From Paracoccus limosus (lineage in GTDB: Bacteria > Pseudomonadota > Alphaproteobacteria > Rhodobacterales > Rhodobacteraceae), in contig NZ_WMIF01000015.1 of assembly GCF_009711185.1 (NCBI RefSeq), forward strand, positions 1 through 64,000: a stretch of DNA of 64,000 nucleotides, read 5' to 3'. Numbering within the stretch: position 1 is the first letter of the stretch; each line of letters opens with the position of its first letter. Below the pieces are notes generated by a model. The model was not told where the DNA came from. It did not search any database and saw nothing but the letters and a program-made list of their open reading frames with translations. Both the position numbers and the translations under genes were made by a program. Positions 1 to 8,746 of this stretch are shown here, piece after piece.

Positions 1-124
1 GAAGCCGTCCAAATGGCCGCCCATTTTGCCGTCTCGTTCCAAGCCAACACCTCCGACGTTCATGCGCACGGAGATTGGCCCGTTCAGATCACCAGCGGCA
101 GGAGGGGATCAGCGTCGCGCTTAC
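1..124. mobile_element. End of an IS66-family-like insertion sequence (partial)
   Basis: The permease reading frame on the minus strand ends abruptly at about 125. What follows, read on the minus strand from 124 leftwards, begins GTAAGCGCGACGCTGATC. IS66-family elements are known to have terminal inverted repeats beginning GTAA and often GTAAGCG, so 124 is the likely outer end of such an element, with the rest beyond the left edge of the window. The eight bases 125-132 (agatgatc) would be one copy of an 8-bp target duplication. No transposase gene is visible inside these 124 bases. The family call is an inference from the terminus only. Confidence 0.45.
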
Positions 125-557
125 AGATGATCGGCGCATCGCCCACGCCAAAGACCATCACCGCAATCGGCATCCATGACAGCGGCGAGATCATGCGCAG
201 GAACTGAAAGGCGGGGGTGGTGGCGGCCTCGGCCCGGCGCGAGGCCCCGACCAGCAGGCCCAAGGGCACGCCCACCGCCAGCGCCACCGCAAGCCCGATC
301 AGCACCCGCTTCAGGCTGACCACGACATGCGGCCAAAGCGCACCCGACAGCATCAGGGTCCACAGCGCCGGCAGCGCGGCCGTGGGGGAAAAGCGATGCG
401 CAAAGCTGGTCTTGGCCACCATCAGATCGGTCGCCGCCCACCACAGCGCCAGCAGCACCAGCAGGCCGGAAAGCCCATAGGCCAGCCCCGCCAGCCGATG
501 CGGCGCGCCGCGCCCGGCCTCGCGGGTGCGGCCCTTGGGAATGGATTGATCGCTCAC
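125..557 (-). pseudogene. ABC transporter permease, SsuC/TauC type, 3' end lost to insertion
   Basis: Inner-membrane permease of a nitrate/sulfonate/taurine-type ABC importer, encoded with the ATPase and binding protein just upstream. Translation starts at a GTG (557) that overlaps the TGA of the binding-protein gene. About 144 codons are intact: a hydrophobic segment (GLSGLLVLLALWWAA), then a region matching the start of the BPD_transp_1 domain (SLKRVLIGLAVALAVGVPLGLLVG) and MISPLSWMPIAVMVFGVGDAP. Family members are about 250-270 residues. Here the frame reads into foreign DNA after GDAPII and stops about 16 codons later, so the last membrane helices are missing and the importer is presumably non-functional unless a second copy exists. 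Confidence 0.75.
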
Positions 558-1741
558 GCCTGCAGCACTTCCTCGCGGGTCCATGCGTCGGGCAGGCCAA
601 AGGCAGCCAGCCCGCCGATGTCCTGCAGCGCCTTGCGCACGAAACGGTCATCGACCAGATCCTGCGCGGCAAAGGCCGGGTCCAGCGCATCTAGGAAAGC
701 GCGGTCGCCCGCGACCTCGGTTTCCTTGAGCAGCCGCACCAGCTCCTCGGTATAGGAGGGGAAGGGATAGGGCTGAAAGTCGATCCGCCGCTCGCGCCAT
801 TCCGGGTGCCGGATCGCGCCCGAGGCGACATAGGCCGCCTCGTCGGCTTCGGCCGGGGTCAGCACGCGGGCCAGGATTTCCGGCGAATGCGGGGTGTATT
901 TCTGCGGATTGGCCGAGGACAGCAGCTCGGCCGTCTCGGCGCGGTTGTCGCGGGTCCAAAGCTGGGCCTTGACCATCGCATTGACCACCTTTTGCGACCA
1001 TTCGGGGCGGTTGTTCAGATCGTCCTCTTGCATGAAGACCAGACAGCAGGCGTGATCCTTCCAGACATCGCCGGTAAAGCGCAGCACCTTGCCGACCTGA
1101 TTGACCTCGGCGGCGGCATTGAAGGGTTCGGCCACGATATATCCCGCGATCTGGCCCGAGGCGAGCGCCGGCACCATGTCCGAGGGCGACATCAGCACCA
1201 GATTGACCTCATCGGCCGCAGGCGTGCCCGAGGTCACCACCTTCAGCCCGTTTTCGCGCAGAAGCTTTTGCAGCACCGCGTTGTGGATCGAATACCAATA
1301 GGGGATGGCGACGGTCTTGCCGCCCAGTTCCTTGACCGAGCCGATGTCATTGGCCGCCGTCAGCCCCGAGCCCGAGGTGTGGTTCCAGGCGACGACCTTG
1401 GCCGGAACCTTGCTGCCATAGCGCGCCCAGACGGTGATCGGCGACAGCAGATGCACGACATTGACCTGTCCGGCCAGAAACGCCTCGACGATCTGCGACC
1501 AGCCCCGGAACAGCACCGGTTTTTCGACCTGCAGGCCCTCGGCCTCGAAAAAGCCCTTGCCATGCGCGACCAGCAGCGGCGTGGCATCGGTGATCGGCAG
1601 ATAGCCGATCCGCACCGGCGCGTCGGGCTCGGCGGCCCGGGCCGCGCGGGCATTCAGCAGCGGCAGCGCGCCGCCCGCGCCCAGCAGGGCGGCAAGCCGC
1701 ATCACGTCGCGGCGGGAAAACAGGCTGTCCTCGGTGGGCAT
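554..1741 (-). CDS. ABC transporter substrate-binding protein, NrtA/SsuA (NMT1) type, Tat-exported
   Basis: Periplasmic binding protein of 395 residues for an organosulfur, nitrate or similar small-anion importer. The N-terminus carries a twin-arginine signal (SRRDVMRLAALLGAGGALPLL) ending near ARAARAAEP, so it is probably exported folded. The mature part opens with VRIGYLPITDATPLLVAHGKGFFEAEGL, the classic start of NMT1/SsuA-like proteins, and contains FRGWSQIVEAFLAGQVNVVHLL, matching the ligand-pocket region of this class. It lies 15 bp after the ATPase gene and overlaps the permease start (GTGA). The exact ligand cannot be read from sequence; the flavoprotein and AhpD-like neighbours favour an organosulfur compound. 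Confidence 0.85.
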   Translation of the reverse strand: MPTEDSLFSRRDVMRLAALLGAGGALPLLNARAARAAEPDAPVRIGYLPITDATPLLVAHGKGFFEAEGLQVEKPVLFRGWSQIVEAFLAGQVNVVHLLSPITVWARYGSKVPAKVVAWNHTSGSGLTAANDIGSVKELGGKTVAIPYWYSIHNAVLQKLLRENGLKVVTSGTPAADEVNLVLMSPSDMVPALASGQIAGYIVAEPFNAAAEVNQVGKVLRFTGDVWKDHACCLVFMQEDDLNNRPEWSQKVVNAMVKAQLWTRDNRAETAELLSSANPQKYTPHSPEILARVLTPAEADEAAYVASGAIRHPEWRERRIDFQPYPFPSYTEELVRLLKETEVAGDRAFLDALDPAFAAQDLVDDRFVRKALQDIGGLAAFGLPDAWTREEVLQA

Positions 1742-1756
1742 GGGGGATACCTTCGC

Positions 1757-2539
1757 TTATGCGGTCTTTGACAGGGGGCGGATGGCCGCGCGCAGGCGGG
1801 CCACGATGTCGATGCGGATGCGGCCCAGTTCGGCCACCAGATCGTCGCGGGGGCGGGGCAGGGTGATCTGCCATTCGCCGATGCAGGCCGCGGGCGTGCC
1901 GCCCAGCAGCAGCACGCGGTCCGAGACCAGCAGCGCCTCGTCGATGTCATGGGTGACCAGCACGGCGGCGGTGCCGTAATCGGCCACGACCTTGACCAGC
2001 AGGGCCTGCATTTCGGCGCGGGTGACCTCGTCCAGCGCGCCAAAGGGTTCGTCCAGCAGCAGGACGCGGGGCTGGCGCGCCAGACAGCGGGCCAGGGCCG
2101 CGCGCTGCGCCATGCCGCCCGACAGCGCATCGGGGCGCAACCGGCGGGCATGGGTCAGGCCGACCTCGGCCATGGCGCGCGCCACCCGGTCGTGGCGCGT
2201 GGCGGCGTCCAGCCGGGGCTGGCTGCGGAAATCAAGGCCGAAGGCGATATTGCGTTCGACATCCAGCCAGGGCAGCAGGCCCGGCTGCTGGAAGGCCATC
2301 GCCAGTCGCGGATGCACCCCGGCCAGCGGCGCGCCCTGAAAGGCGATCTGGCCGGCATCGGCGCGTTGCAGCCCGGCCAGAACCCGCAACAGGCTGGATT
2401 TCCCGACGCCGCTGGGGCCAAGGATCGAAACGATCTCGCCCGCGCGCAGATCAAGGTCAAAGCCGCGCAGCACCGGCCGCGCCGCGCCGGGATAGCGCAG
2501 CGCGTTGGCCTTGGCCGTCAGGATCGGTCCGTCGCTCAT
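1757..2539 (-). CDS. ABC transporter ATP-binding protein, SsuB/TauB type
   Basis: Cytoplasmic ATPase of 260 residues that energises the adjacent importer. Walker A is GPSGVGKSS at residues 41-49, the signature LSGGMAQ at 139-145, Walker B LLLDEP at 160-165 and the switch histidine in VTHDIDEA near 197. The Q-loop reads AFQQPGLLPWLDV, typical of the SsuB/TauB/NrtD group. The ATG (2539) overlaps the TGA of the upstream flavoprotein gene (ATGA), indicating translational coupling within the five-gene operon. Confidence 0.88.
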   Translation of the reverse strand: MSDGPILTAKANALRYPGAARPVLRGFDLDLRAGEIVSILGPSGVGKSSLLRVLAGLQRADAGQIAFQGAPLAGVHPRLAMAFQQPGLLPWLDVERNIAFGLDFRSQPRLDAATRHDRVARAMAEVGLTHARRLRPDALSGGMAQRAALARCLARQPRVLLLDEPFGALDEVTRAEMQALLVKVVADYGTAAVLVTHDIDEALLVSDRVLLLGGTPAACIGEWQITLPRPRDDLVAELGRIRIDIVARLRAAIRPLSKTA

Positions 2540-3609
2540 GCCGCCATCTTGGCCGCCGCCAGCGCCGCGCGCAACTGCACGATGCTGGGGGTGATGACCG
2601 GGATAAAGGCCGACTCGCGCCAGCGGCGGGCAAATTCGCGCCCCGGCCCGGCAAGATAGCAGCGCCCGCCCCCGGCCTGCAGCTCCAGCGCCAGTGCCTG
2701 TGCGACCAGATCGGCCAGACGGATGCGCAACCGGAACAGCTCGGCCGGGGCGGTGACGAAACGGCGCTCGCGCAGGCCGCTGGCGATTGCCGCCGCCGCC
2801 TCGGCCAGATCGGTGCGGCGTGCGGCCAGATCGGCGGCCAGCACCGTGCGACCGGCGCCGCCGCTGGCCTCGGCCTCGTCCAGCGCCCGCTCGGCCAGCC
2901 CCAGCGCCATGCCGCATTGCAGGGCGATGAACACCGGGCGCACCCCGGGCAGCCAAGCCGGCGCATCCTCGGCGATGATGCGGTCGCGGCCGATGCGGAT
3001 GCCCGCCAGATCCACCGCCGCCGTATCCGAGGAACGCATCCCCAAAAGCTCAAGATCGGCGCTGCGCGTCAGCCCGGCATCGTCCGAGGACAGGGCGATG
3101 ACCCGCGCCGGCCCGCCTTCGGCCGGATCTGCCGCCGCCGCGACCCAGAACCCCTCGGGGCGCAGGTTGGTGACCCAGGGCAGCTTGCCATCCACCAACA
3201 GCGCCGCGCCCTGATCGCGCGTCCGCACCTGCAGCGGCTCCAGCCCGGCAAGATGTTTCATCGCATTGGACAGCGCCGAGGCCCCGGCCACCCGCGCCGC
3301 CAGCACATCGGGCAATTGCCGTTCGCGCAGCGCGGGATTGCTGCTTTGGACCAGAAACTCGACATAGCAGCGATGACCCCAGAGCACGAAGGCCGCGGCA
3401 AGGCTTTCACGCGCGACCCCGGCCACGGCGGCCATGGCATCGGCAGTGTCGCCGCCGGCGCCGCCCATGGTTTCGGGCACGCCGATCCGCGTCACCCCGG
3501 CCTTGGTCAGCTGCGGCAGGATGCCGGCGGCCGGGACGGCGCCCTGATCGATGGCGCAGGCATTGGCCGCAAGCCAGCCGCGCAGCCCGGCGTCCAGCCC
3601 CGCGCTCAT
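2536..3609 (-). CDS. Acyl-CoA-dehydrogenase-fold flavoprotein (SfnB/DszC-like)
   Basis: A 357-residue protein of the acyl-CoA dehydrogenase fold. Visible features are the N-terminal helical domain (LPQLTKAGVTRIGVPETMGGAGGD), a middle beta domain (LLVDGKLPWVTNLRPEGFWVAA) and a C-terminal four-helix region. Linked to an ABC importer and an AhpD-like gene, it most resembles flavin-dependent members used in sulfur scavenging (SfnB, DszC) rather than fatty-acid oxidation; this is inference from context. I start it at the ATG at 3609, whose ATGA overlaps the stop of the upstream gene; the longer upstream frame has no protein-like character. It is coupled to the ATPase gene downstream in the same way. 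Confidence 0.7.
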   Translation of the reverse strand: MSAGLDAGLRGWLAANACAIDQGAVPAAGILPQLTKAGVTRIGVPETMGGAGGDTADAMAAVAGVARESLAAAFVLWGHRCYVEFLVQSSNPALRERQLPDVLAARVAGASALSNAMKHLAGLEPLQVRTRDQGAALLVDGKLPWVTNLRPEGFWVAAAADPAEGGPARVIALSSDDAGLTRSADLELLGMRSSDTAAVDLAGIRIGRDRIIAEDAPAWLPGVRPVFIALQCGMALGLAERALDEAEASGGAGRTVLAADLAARRTDLAEAAAAIASGLRERRFVTAPAELFRLRIRLADLVAQALALELQAGGGRCYLAGPGREFARRWRESAFIPVITPSIVQLRAALAAAKMAA

Positions 3610-4181
3610 GCCCCTGCGGTGGCCGGGGCCACCCCTTCCCATGCAAAGGGCGCAAGTTCGGGGTTCAGCTCGGACTGGCCGAGGTTGTTGGCAAAGTTGC
3701 ACAGCGTCGCCAGACTGACGCCCAGCACGACCTCAAGCGCGGCCTGCTGCGTGAAACCGGCGGCCAGAAAGGCATCCAGATCGGCATCGGCGACATTGCC
3801 GCGCGTGGCGATCACCGCCTTGGTGAACTGCGCCACCGCATCAAGCCGCGCATCGGGGATGGTGCCGGTGGCGCGGATCGCCTTGACCACGGCGGCATCC
3901 AGCTGCGCCTTTTTCGTGGCGATGGCGGTATGGCCGGCCACGCAAAAGCCGCAGCCGTGGATGGCGGCGGCGGTGATCTGCACCACCTCGCGCTCGGCCA
4001 GCGTCAGCGAGGCGCGGGCATTGATCGCCGAAACCGTCTGATAGGTTTCCAGCGCGACCGGGGCATTGGCGAGCACGCGCACGAGGTTGGGAAGAAAGCC
4101 ATTGTTCTGCAAGGCGGTCTGAAGGCGGGGACGGGCCTCTTCGGGGGCGTCTTCGATCGAGCGCAGCGGCAGCCGGGACAT
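3606..4181 (-). CDS. Carboxymuconolactone decarboxylase / AhpD-like peroxidase-related protein
   Basis: First gene of the operon, 191 residues. The AhpD-type redox motif is intact: Glu64, then Cys77-Gly-Phe-Cys80 and His84 (AAAIHGCGFCVAGHTA), the residues that relay protons and electrons in alkylhydroperoxidase D. The N-terminal part (LQNNGFLPNLVRVLANAPVALETY) matches the peroxidase-related subgroup of PF02627. The ATG at 4181 is preceded by CAGGAG at a good distance. A role in disposing of peroxides made by the flavoprotein downstream is plausible but inferred. Confidence 0.8.
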   Translation of the reverse strand: MSRLPLRSIEDAPEEARPRLQTALQNNGFLPNLVRVLANAPVALETYQTVSAINARASLTLAEREVVQITAAAIHGCGFCVAGHTAIATKKAQLDAAVVKAIRATGTIPDARLDAVAQFTKAVIATRGNVADADLDAFLAAGFTQQAALEVVLGVSLATLCNFANNLGQSELNPELAPFAWEGVAPATAGA

Positions 4182-4270
4182 CGGGCAAACTCCTGAAACG
4201 GGGCCCGGACGATGGATCCCGCAGGGGGGCCGGGCCGAATGACGCGCCAAGACTATGCCAGATTTGCCTG

Positions 4271-4446
4271 ACATACAATTGGACATACATCCTTTACCTG
4301 CGGGCCATGCAGTTTACGATTTCCCTGAAAGGGCGCGGTCTGTGGAACGGTGGTCTCTTTCGAAAGGTGGCCGGGTATGAGTGGGAAGGTGATTCGGATT
4401 CGGCTGCTGAGGGGATGCATACAATTTGGAATGAATGTATGTATAA
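4271..4446. promoter_or_regulatory. Upstream region with repeated CATACAATT(T)GGA / ATGTAT elements
   Basis: The 322-bp gap between the AhpD-like gene and the TonB receptor (4182-4503) has no convincing gene. It holds two related elements: acatacaattggacatacat at 4271-4290 and gcatacaatttgga followed by atgaatgtatgtataat at 4417-4446. Both contain CATACAATT(T)GGA followed by ATGTAT/ATACAT inverted half-sites, an arrangement seen in GntR-type operators. They sit upstream of the ABC operon (start 4181) and downstream of the receptor gene, so they more likely control the ABC operon. The regulator is not in this window. Confidence 0.35.
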
Positions 4447-4503
4447 TCTCGGCAGCCCGAAGGGCGCGGATGCCCGCCGGCACCCGCACCCCCGGATGCC
4501 GGC

Positions 4504-6987
4504 TCAGAAACGTCCGCGCAGGGTCAGCGTCGCATTCCGGGGCTCGCCATACCAGTTGCCGCCGGTGGGGGTGCCAAGTGCGGCGTAATAATCCTTGTCA
4601 AAGAGGTTGTTCACGTTCAGGTCCATCTGCCAGCGGTCGTCGATGCGATAGCCGACATGTGCGTCCCAGACCGCATAGCCGCCCTGCCGGATGTCATAGG
4701 CTTGGGTCGTGCCCGCAATCCGCGCCGTGCCGGTGCTGGCCTGTGCGCTTTTCACCGTCACCCCGGCGCCAAGGCTCCATTTCGACCAGTCGCCGGGCAG
4801 GGTGTATTCGGTCCAGAGCTTCAGCATGTGGCGCGGGGTCAGGGCGCTGAACACCACGTCGTCGCGGGTATTCTTGTTGTGGTTCCAGGTATAGCCCGCG
4901 AACAGCTGCCAGTCCGGCGCGATCTCGCCCGACAGTTCCAGATCCAGACCCTCGCTGATGATGCGCCCTTGCGCGACATAGCAGCAGGACAGGCCGCTGT
5001 TGTCGCTGTCGGGCCATGCCGGGTCCAGCACCGCCTCGCCCTTGCGTTCGATGCGGTAAAGCGCGGCCGAGGCGTTCAGCGCGCCGCCAAGCAGGCTGGC
5101 CTTGGCGCCCAGTTCGTAATTGCGGCCGGTGATCGGGTCCAGCGGCCGGGCGCGCCCGGGCGGGCCCGACAGGTAATTCGCCTTCGGCTTGTAGATCTCG
5201 GTCAGGCTGGCATAAAGGCTGACATCGGGGCTGAGGTCATAAATCGCGGCGGCATAGGGGGTGAAGATGCCGGTATCCTTGAATCCGGTCTTGCTGGAGG
5301 ACAGCAGCGCCCCCGTCTCGCTGTCGTAATAGTCATTGAGCGAACTGTAGTCGTAATTTCCGTAACGCCCGCCGACGATGATGTGCAGCCGGTCGGTGGC
5401 CTCGATCTGCAAGCGCCCGTAAAGCCCCTTTTGCGTGGCGCCATAGGCCGGAAAGGTGAACCACGGGAACAGCACATCGGGGCGGGCGCCGTTCAGCTGG
5501 TCGAAATCATCCAGCCCGATGGTGTCGGGGGCATGGACCTCGCTCAGCACATACATGTTCTGATGCGCGTCGCTTTTGCGCCAGTCCGCGCCGACCAGCA
5601 GCTTGTGCTCGCGGCCCCACAGGTTGAACCGGCTCTCCAGATTCAGGTCCGCCGCCTTGGAATGGTTGCCGGTTTCCTCAAAGCGCGAAAACACATCGGC
5701 AAAGGTGCCGGTCTCGCGCGAAATCGGGCCGGTCGGGTTGATGCGCAGCGTGTCGGAATCGAATTTCTGCCGCATGGCCGAGAATTTCAGCGTCCAGTCC
5801 GCGCCCAGCCGATGCTCGACCGAGGCAAAGACATCGGTGATCTTGCGGTTGGCATAGGCCCAGTCGGTGTTCAGCGCCCGGCCGCGATCAATGTCGAGCA
5901 GCCGGAAATCATCCCAGGTCGGCAGGCCCATGAACCATGTATTGCCCTTTTGCCGCTGCTGGCTGATTCCGGCGCTGATGGTCGTGTCGGGCGTCAGGTC
6001 ATATTCCAGCACGCCGTAAAGCACCTGCTTGTCCTGATGGGCCGGGGCATAGAAGAAATCGCGCTTTTGCCATGCACCGACCAGACGACCGCGCAGGGCG
6101 CCGTCGCGGGTCAGGGGGCCGCTGATGTCGGCCTCGATGCGGCGGTTGTTCCAGCTGCCATAGGACAGGGCGACGCCGGACTGGAACTGCGAGGTCGGGC
6201 GCTTGCGCGCCAGATTGACGCTGCCCCCCGGCTCGCCCGCGCCCGAAAACAGCCCCTCGGCGCCGCGCAGCACCTCGACGCGGTCATAGATCGCCATGTC
6301 GAAATCGGGGCGGAACGAGGATTCATAGGCGGTGCCCAGACCATCGATCTGGTAATTGTTGATTTTGAAGCCGCGGGCATAGAAATTCGGCGCGCTGGTG
6401 GATTCGCGGTTGGCGACGATGCCGGGGGTGCGCGACATCGCCTGTTCCATCGTGGTCAGGTTCTGGTCGTCCAGCGTCTGGCGGGTCAGCACGGTCACCG
6501 ATTGCGGCACCTCTTTCAGGCTGTCCGCGCCACGGGTGATGCTGGCCACGCCCGAGGTGTATGAGCCGCTGCCCTCGGTCGCGGCGCCGGCGGTCAGCAC
6601 CACCGTATCCAGCACCACGCTGCCCTCGGCGGCGGCAGGTGTCGCGTCCGCGCCTGTGACCGAGATGGTGATGCCGTTTTCACCCACGCGCCGGGCCGAG
6701 GCGCCGGTGCCGGCCAGCATCCGCGCTAGCGCCTGATCGACGGAATAGCTGCCGCTGAGCGGGTTCGAGGTCAGGCGATAGGCGGCCTCGCCGCCATAGA
6801 ACAGCTGCACGCCGGTTTGCCGCGACAGCGCCTCAAGCGCGCGTGGCAGGGGCTGGGCCGGGATCGACAGCCGGTATTGCCGCGCGTTTTGGGTCTGGGC
6901 TTGCGCGGGCGCGGCCAGCATCGCGGCCAAGGGCAGGGTGGTGCCGGTCAGCAGCACCGCCAGCAGGGGAATTCGGGAAGGAAACAT
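4504..6987 (-). CDS. TonB-dependent siderophore receptor with STN signalling domain (FpvA/FecA-like)
   Basis: Outer-membrane receptor of 827 residues. A signal peptide ends at about residue 30 (AAPAQAQ). Residues 40-110 form a secretin/TonB N-terminal (STN) domain (LSIPAQPLPRALEALSRQTG), the part that contacts FecR in surface signalling. A TonB box follows (LDTVVLTAG, about 126-134), then the plug (SLKEVPQSVTVLTRQTL; VEVLRGAEGLFSGAGEPGG) and a 22-strand barrel ending in TLTLRGRF with a terminal Phe. The plug sequence resembles FpvA/FhuE receptors for hydroxamate or mixed siderophores. The ATG at 6987 has GGAGAG upstream. It is the third gene of a fecI-fecR-receptor cassette; the ligand is not identifiable from sequence. 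Confidence 0.9.
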   Translation of the reverse strand: MFPSRIPLLAVLLTGTTLPLAAMLAAPAQAQTQNARQYRLSIPAQPLPRALEALSRQTGVQLFYGGEAAYRLTSNPLSGSYSVDQALARMLAGTGASARRVGENGITISVTGADATPAAAEGSVVLDTVVLTAGAATEGSGSYTSGVASITRGADSLKEVPQSVTVLTRQTLDDQNLTTMEQAMSRTPGIVANRESTSAPNFYARGFKINNYQIDGLGTAYESSFRPDFDMAIYDRVEVLRGAEGLFSGAGEPGGSVNLARKRPTSQFQSGVALSYGSWNNRRIEADISGPLTRDGALRGRLVGAWQKRDFFYAPAHQDKQVLYGVLEYDLTPDTTISAGISQQRQKGNTWFMGLPTWDDFRLLDIDRGRALNTDWAYANRKITDVFASVEHRLGADWTLKFSAMRQKFDSDTLRINPTGPISRETGTFADVFSRFEETGNHSKAADLNLESRFNLWGREHKLLVGADWRKSDAHQNMYVLSEVHAPDTIGLDDFDQLNGARPDVLFPWFTFPAYGATQKGLYGRLQIEATDRLHIIVGGRYGNYDYSSLNDYYDSETGALLSSSKTGFKDTGIFTPYAAAIYDLSPDVSLYASLTEIYKPKANYLSGPPGRARPLDPITGRNYELGAKASLLGGALNASAALYRIERKGEAVLDPAWPDSDNSGLSCCYVAQGRIISEGLDLELSGEIAPDWQLFAGYTWNHNKNTRDDVVFSALTPRHMLKLWTEYTLPGDWSKWSLGAGVTVKSAQASTGTARIAGTTQAYDIRQGGYAVWDAHVGYRIDDRWQMDLNVNNLFDKDYYAALGTPTGGNWYGEPRNATLTLRGRF

Positions 6988-7117
6988 CCGGGGCTCTCCA
7001 ATGAAACTGGCCCTACGGCTGGCGGCGCGCTTGCGATGCGGGGTCTTATCGAACAGGACGCAGCCGGCGCGGCTTTCCCCCATCTGCGAGGTGAAGAAAT
7101 CTGCGGTCCAGCCTGCG

Positions 7118-8068
7118 TCAGCGGATCACGGTCAGCGCGCCGGCCAGATGATGGGTCGAAAGGCCCAGCGTTTCGGCAATCAGACGGATCGCAGCATCGG
7201 GATCTGCGGTCGAAAAGGCGCCCGTTACCGGCAGCTCTGCCACCCGGTCGTTCAAAAGCAGGATCGGCCCGCGCCGATAGCGGGCAAGTTCGGCCACGAC
7301 CTGCGACAGCGGCGTGCGGTAAAACACCATCCGGCCCTGACGCCATGCGGTGCGGCTGTCGGCGTCGAAGCTGCCGGGCGGGCTGATCCCGGCGTCGCGC
7401 AATTCGGCCTGTTGGCCCGGTGCCAGCGTCACCCCGGCGCCGCCGTGGCCCGGCAGCAGCCGGACCGAGCCCTCGACCAGCGCCACCCGGTCGCCCTCGG
7501 GCGTCAGGTCGATGTCGAAACTGGTGCCGGTCACGCGCAGGGCGCCATTCGGCATCTCGACCACGAAGGGATGGGCGGCATCATGGGCGACCTGAAAGAA
7601 GGCCTCGCCGCGCAGCAGCCGCACCCGGCGCTCGGCAGGGGTGAAATCGACCGCCAGCGCCGCGCCGCTGTTCAGATCGACCCGGGTGCCATCCGCCAGC
7701 GTGACCTGCCGGCGCTGCCCGGTCCAGGCGATATGATCGGCGCGCAGGCTGTCCCAGAGATCGGGCCCCTGCCACAGGCCCAGCCCGGCCAGCAGCGCCA
7801 GCACCAAGGGCAGCACGGCGCGGCGCGCGCGCCGGGGCCGCGCCTCGGCCAGCAGGGCGGCGATGGCTGCGGGATCGGGCAGAGCGGCGGGCGGCGCCAG
7901 CGCCTGCCACAGCGCCTGTGCCCGGTCAAAGGCGGGCAGGTGGCGCGGATCGGCGGCGATCCACCGCATGAAGGCGTCATGCGCGTCGGCCTCGGCCTCA
8001 CGCAGGCGCAGGTGCCAGCGCGCGGCCTCGGCAAAGATGCGGTCGGCTTCGTCACGGTCGGATGTCAT
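7118..8068 (-). CDS. fecR: FecR-type anti-sigma factor / transmembrane signal transducer
   Basis: A 316-residue inner-membrane protein linking the TonB receptor to the ECF sigma factor. The N-terminal cytoplasmic DUF4880-like part (residues 8-50, with AFMRWIAADPRHLPAFDRA) binds the sigma factor in known family members. A single membrane span lies at about 84-101 (AVLPLVLALLAGLGLW). The periplasmic FecR domain follows (RQVTLADGTRVDLNSGAAL, RRVRLLRGEAFFQV), and the C-terminal part (TADPDAAIRLIAETLGL) is STN-like. The ATG at 8068 has GGGGAAG upstream. It lies 70 bp after fecI and 130 bp before the receptor gene. Confidence 0.9.
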   Translation of the reverse strand: MTSDRDEADRIFAEAARWHLRLREAEADAHDAFMRWIAADPRHLPAFDRAQALWQALAPPAALPDPAAIAALLAEARPRRARRAVLPLVLALLAGLGLWQGPDLWDSLRADHIAWTGQRRQVTLADGTRVDLNSGAALAVDFTPAERRVRLLRGEAFFQVAHDAAHPFVVEMPNGALRVTGTSFDIDLTPEGDRVALVEGSVRLLPGHGGAGVTLAPGQQAELRDAGISPPGSFDADSRTAWRQGRMVFYRTPLSQVVAELARYRRGPILLLNDRVAELPVTGAFSTADPDAAIRLIAETLGLSTHHLAGALTVIR

Positions 8069-8138
8069 CGGCACTTCCCCTTGCGGACGGTCCCGACAGG
8101 GGGACGCGCGCCGGGGGGGCATCTCCCCATCCGCGCGC

Positions 8139-8657
8139 TCAAAATTCGCGCCCCGCTGCTTGCAGCGCCGCCCGGCAGCGCAGCATCGCCTTGAGCAGAT
8201 GTTTCTCGACCGTGCTTTCCGAGACGCCCATCTGGCCGGCGATCTCGCGCATGCTCAGGCCGTGGTCGCGCGACAGCAGAAAGGCCACGCGGCATTTCGG
8301 CGGCAATCCGGCGATGGCGGCGCGCAGGATCGCAAGCTCGTGGCGCGATTGCAGGATCGTTTCGACCGGCGGCTGCGGGGCCGGGGCCTGATGCGCGGGG
8401 TCAAGCCCGGTCTGCACCACCGCCTCGCGCACGCGCTTGCGCCGCAGGTGATCCAGCGCCGCATTGGTCGCCGCCCGCGTCAGATAGTTGCGCGGTTGCT
8501 GGATTTGCGGCGCATCGCGGCGCAGCAGGTTCACAAAGACGTCCTGCACCAGATCCTCGGCATCGGTCTGGCTTTTCAGCACGATGCCGACCCGGCGCAG
8601 CAGCCGGCCGCGCTCGCTGCGAAACAGGGCGCCGATCTGAAGAGACAAGGGGACCAT
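8139..8657 (-). CDS. fecI: ECF sigma factor, FecI type
   Basis: RNA polymerase sigma factor of 172 residues, released from the FecR partner when the receptor binds its siderophore. Region 2 is recognisable (DAEDLVQDVFVNLLRR, about 32-47) as is region 4 (GLPPKCRVAFLLSRDHGLSMREIAGQMGVSESTVEKHL), which contacts the -35 element. FecI-type factors typically drive the downstream receptor gene. I could not identify a Fur box with confidence in the short upstream gap (8658-8746). Confidence 0.9.
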   Translation of the reverse strand: MVPLSLQIGALFRSERGRLLRRVGIVLKSQTDAEDLVQDVFVNLLRRDAPQIQQPRNYLTRAATNAALDHLRRKRVREAVVQTGLDPAHQAPAPQPPVETILQSRHELAILRAAIAGLPPKCRVAFLLSRDHGLSMREIAGQMGVSESTVEKHLLKAMLRCRAALQAAGREF

Positions 8658-8746
8658 GACATGCCGATGCGGAAACTGCGCGCTGCATATCCCGAGAGAT
8701 TTTGTAAAGCAATCGGCTGGCGGCCAGATCCGGGGCGCGCGCCGGC

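Noticed and set aside
13-207. A 64-codon frame across the left edge
   Set aside because: It runs across the IS-like junction into the antisense of the permease, so it is a chance frame.
4307-4588. Frames in the gap between the receptor and the ABC operon
   Set aside because: They overlap the receptor 3' end on the opposite strand or the repeat elements and show no protein character.
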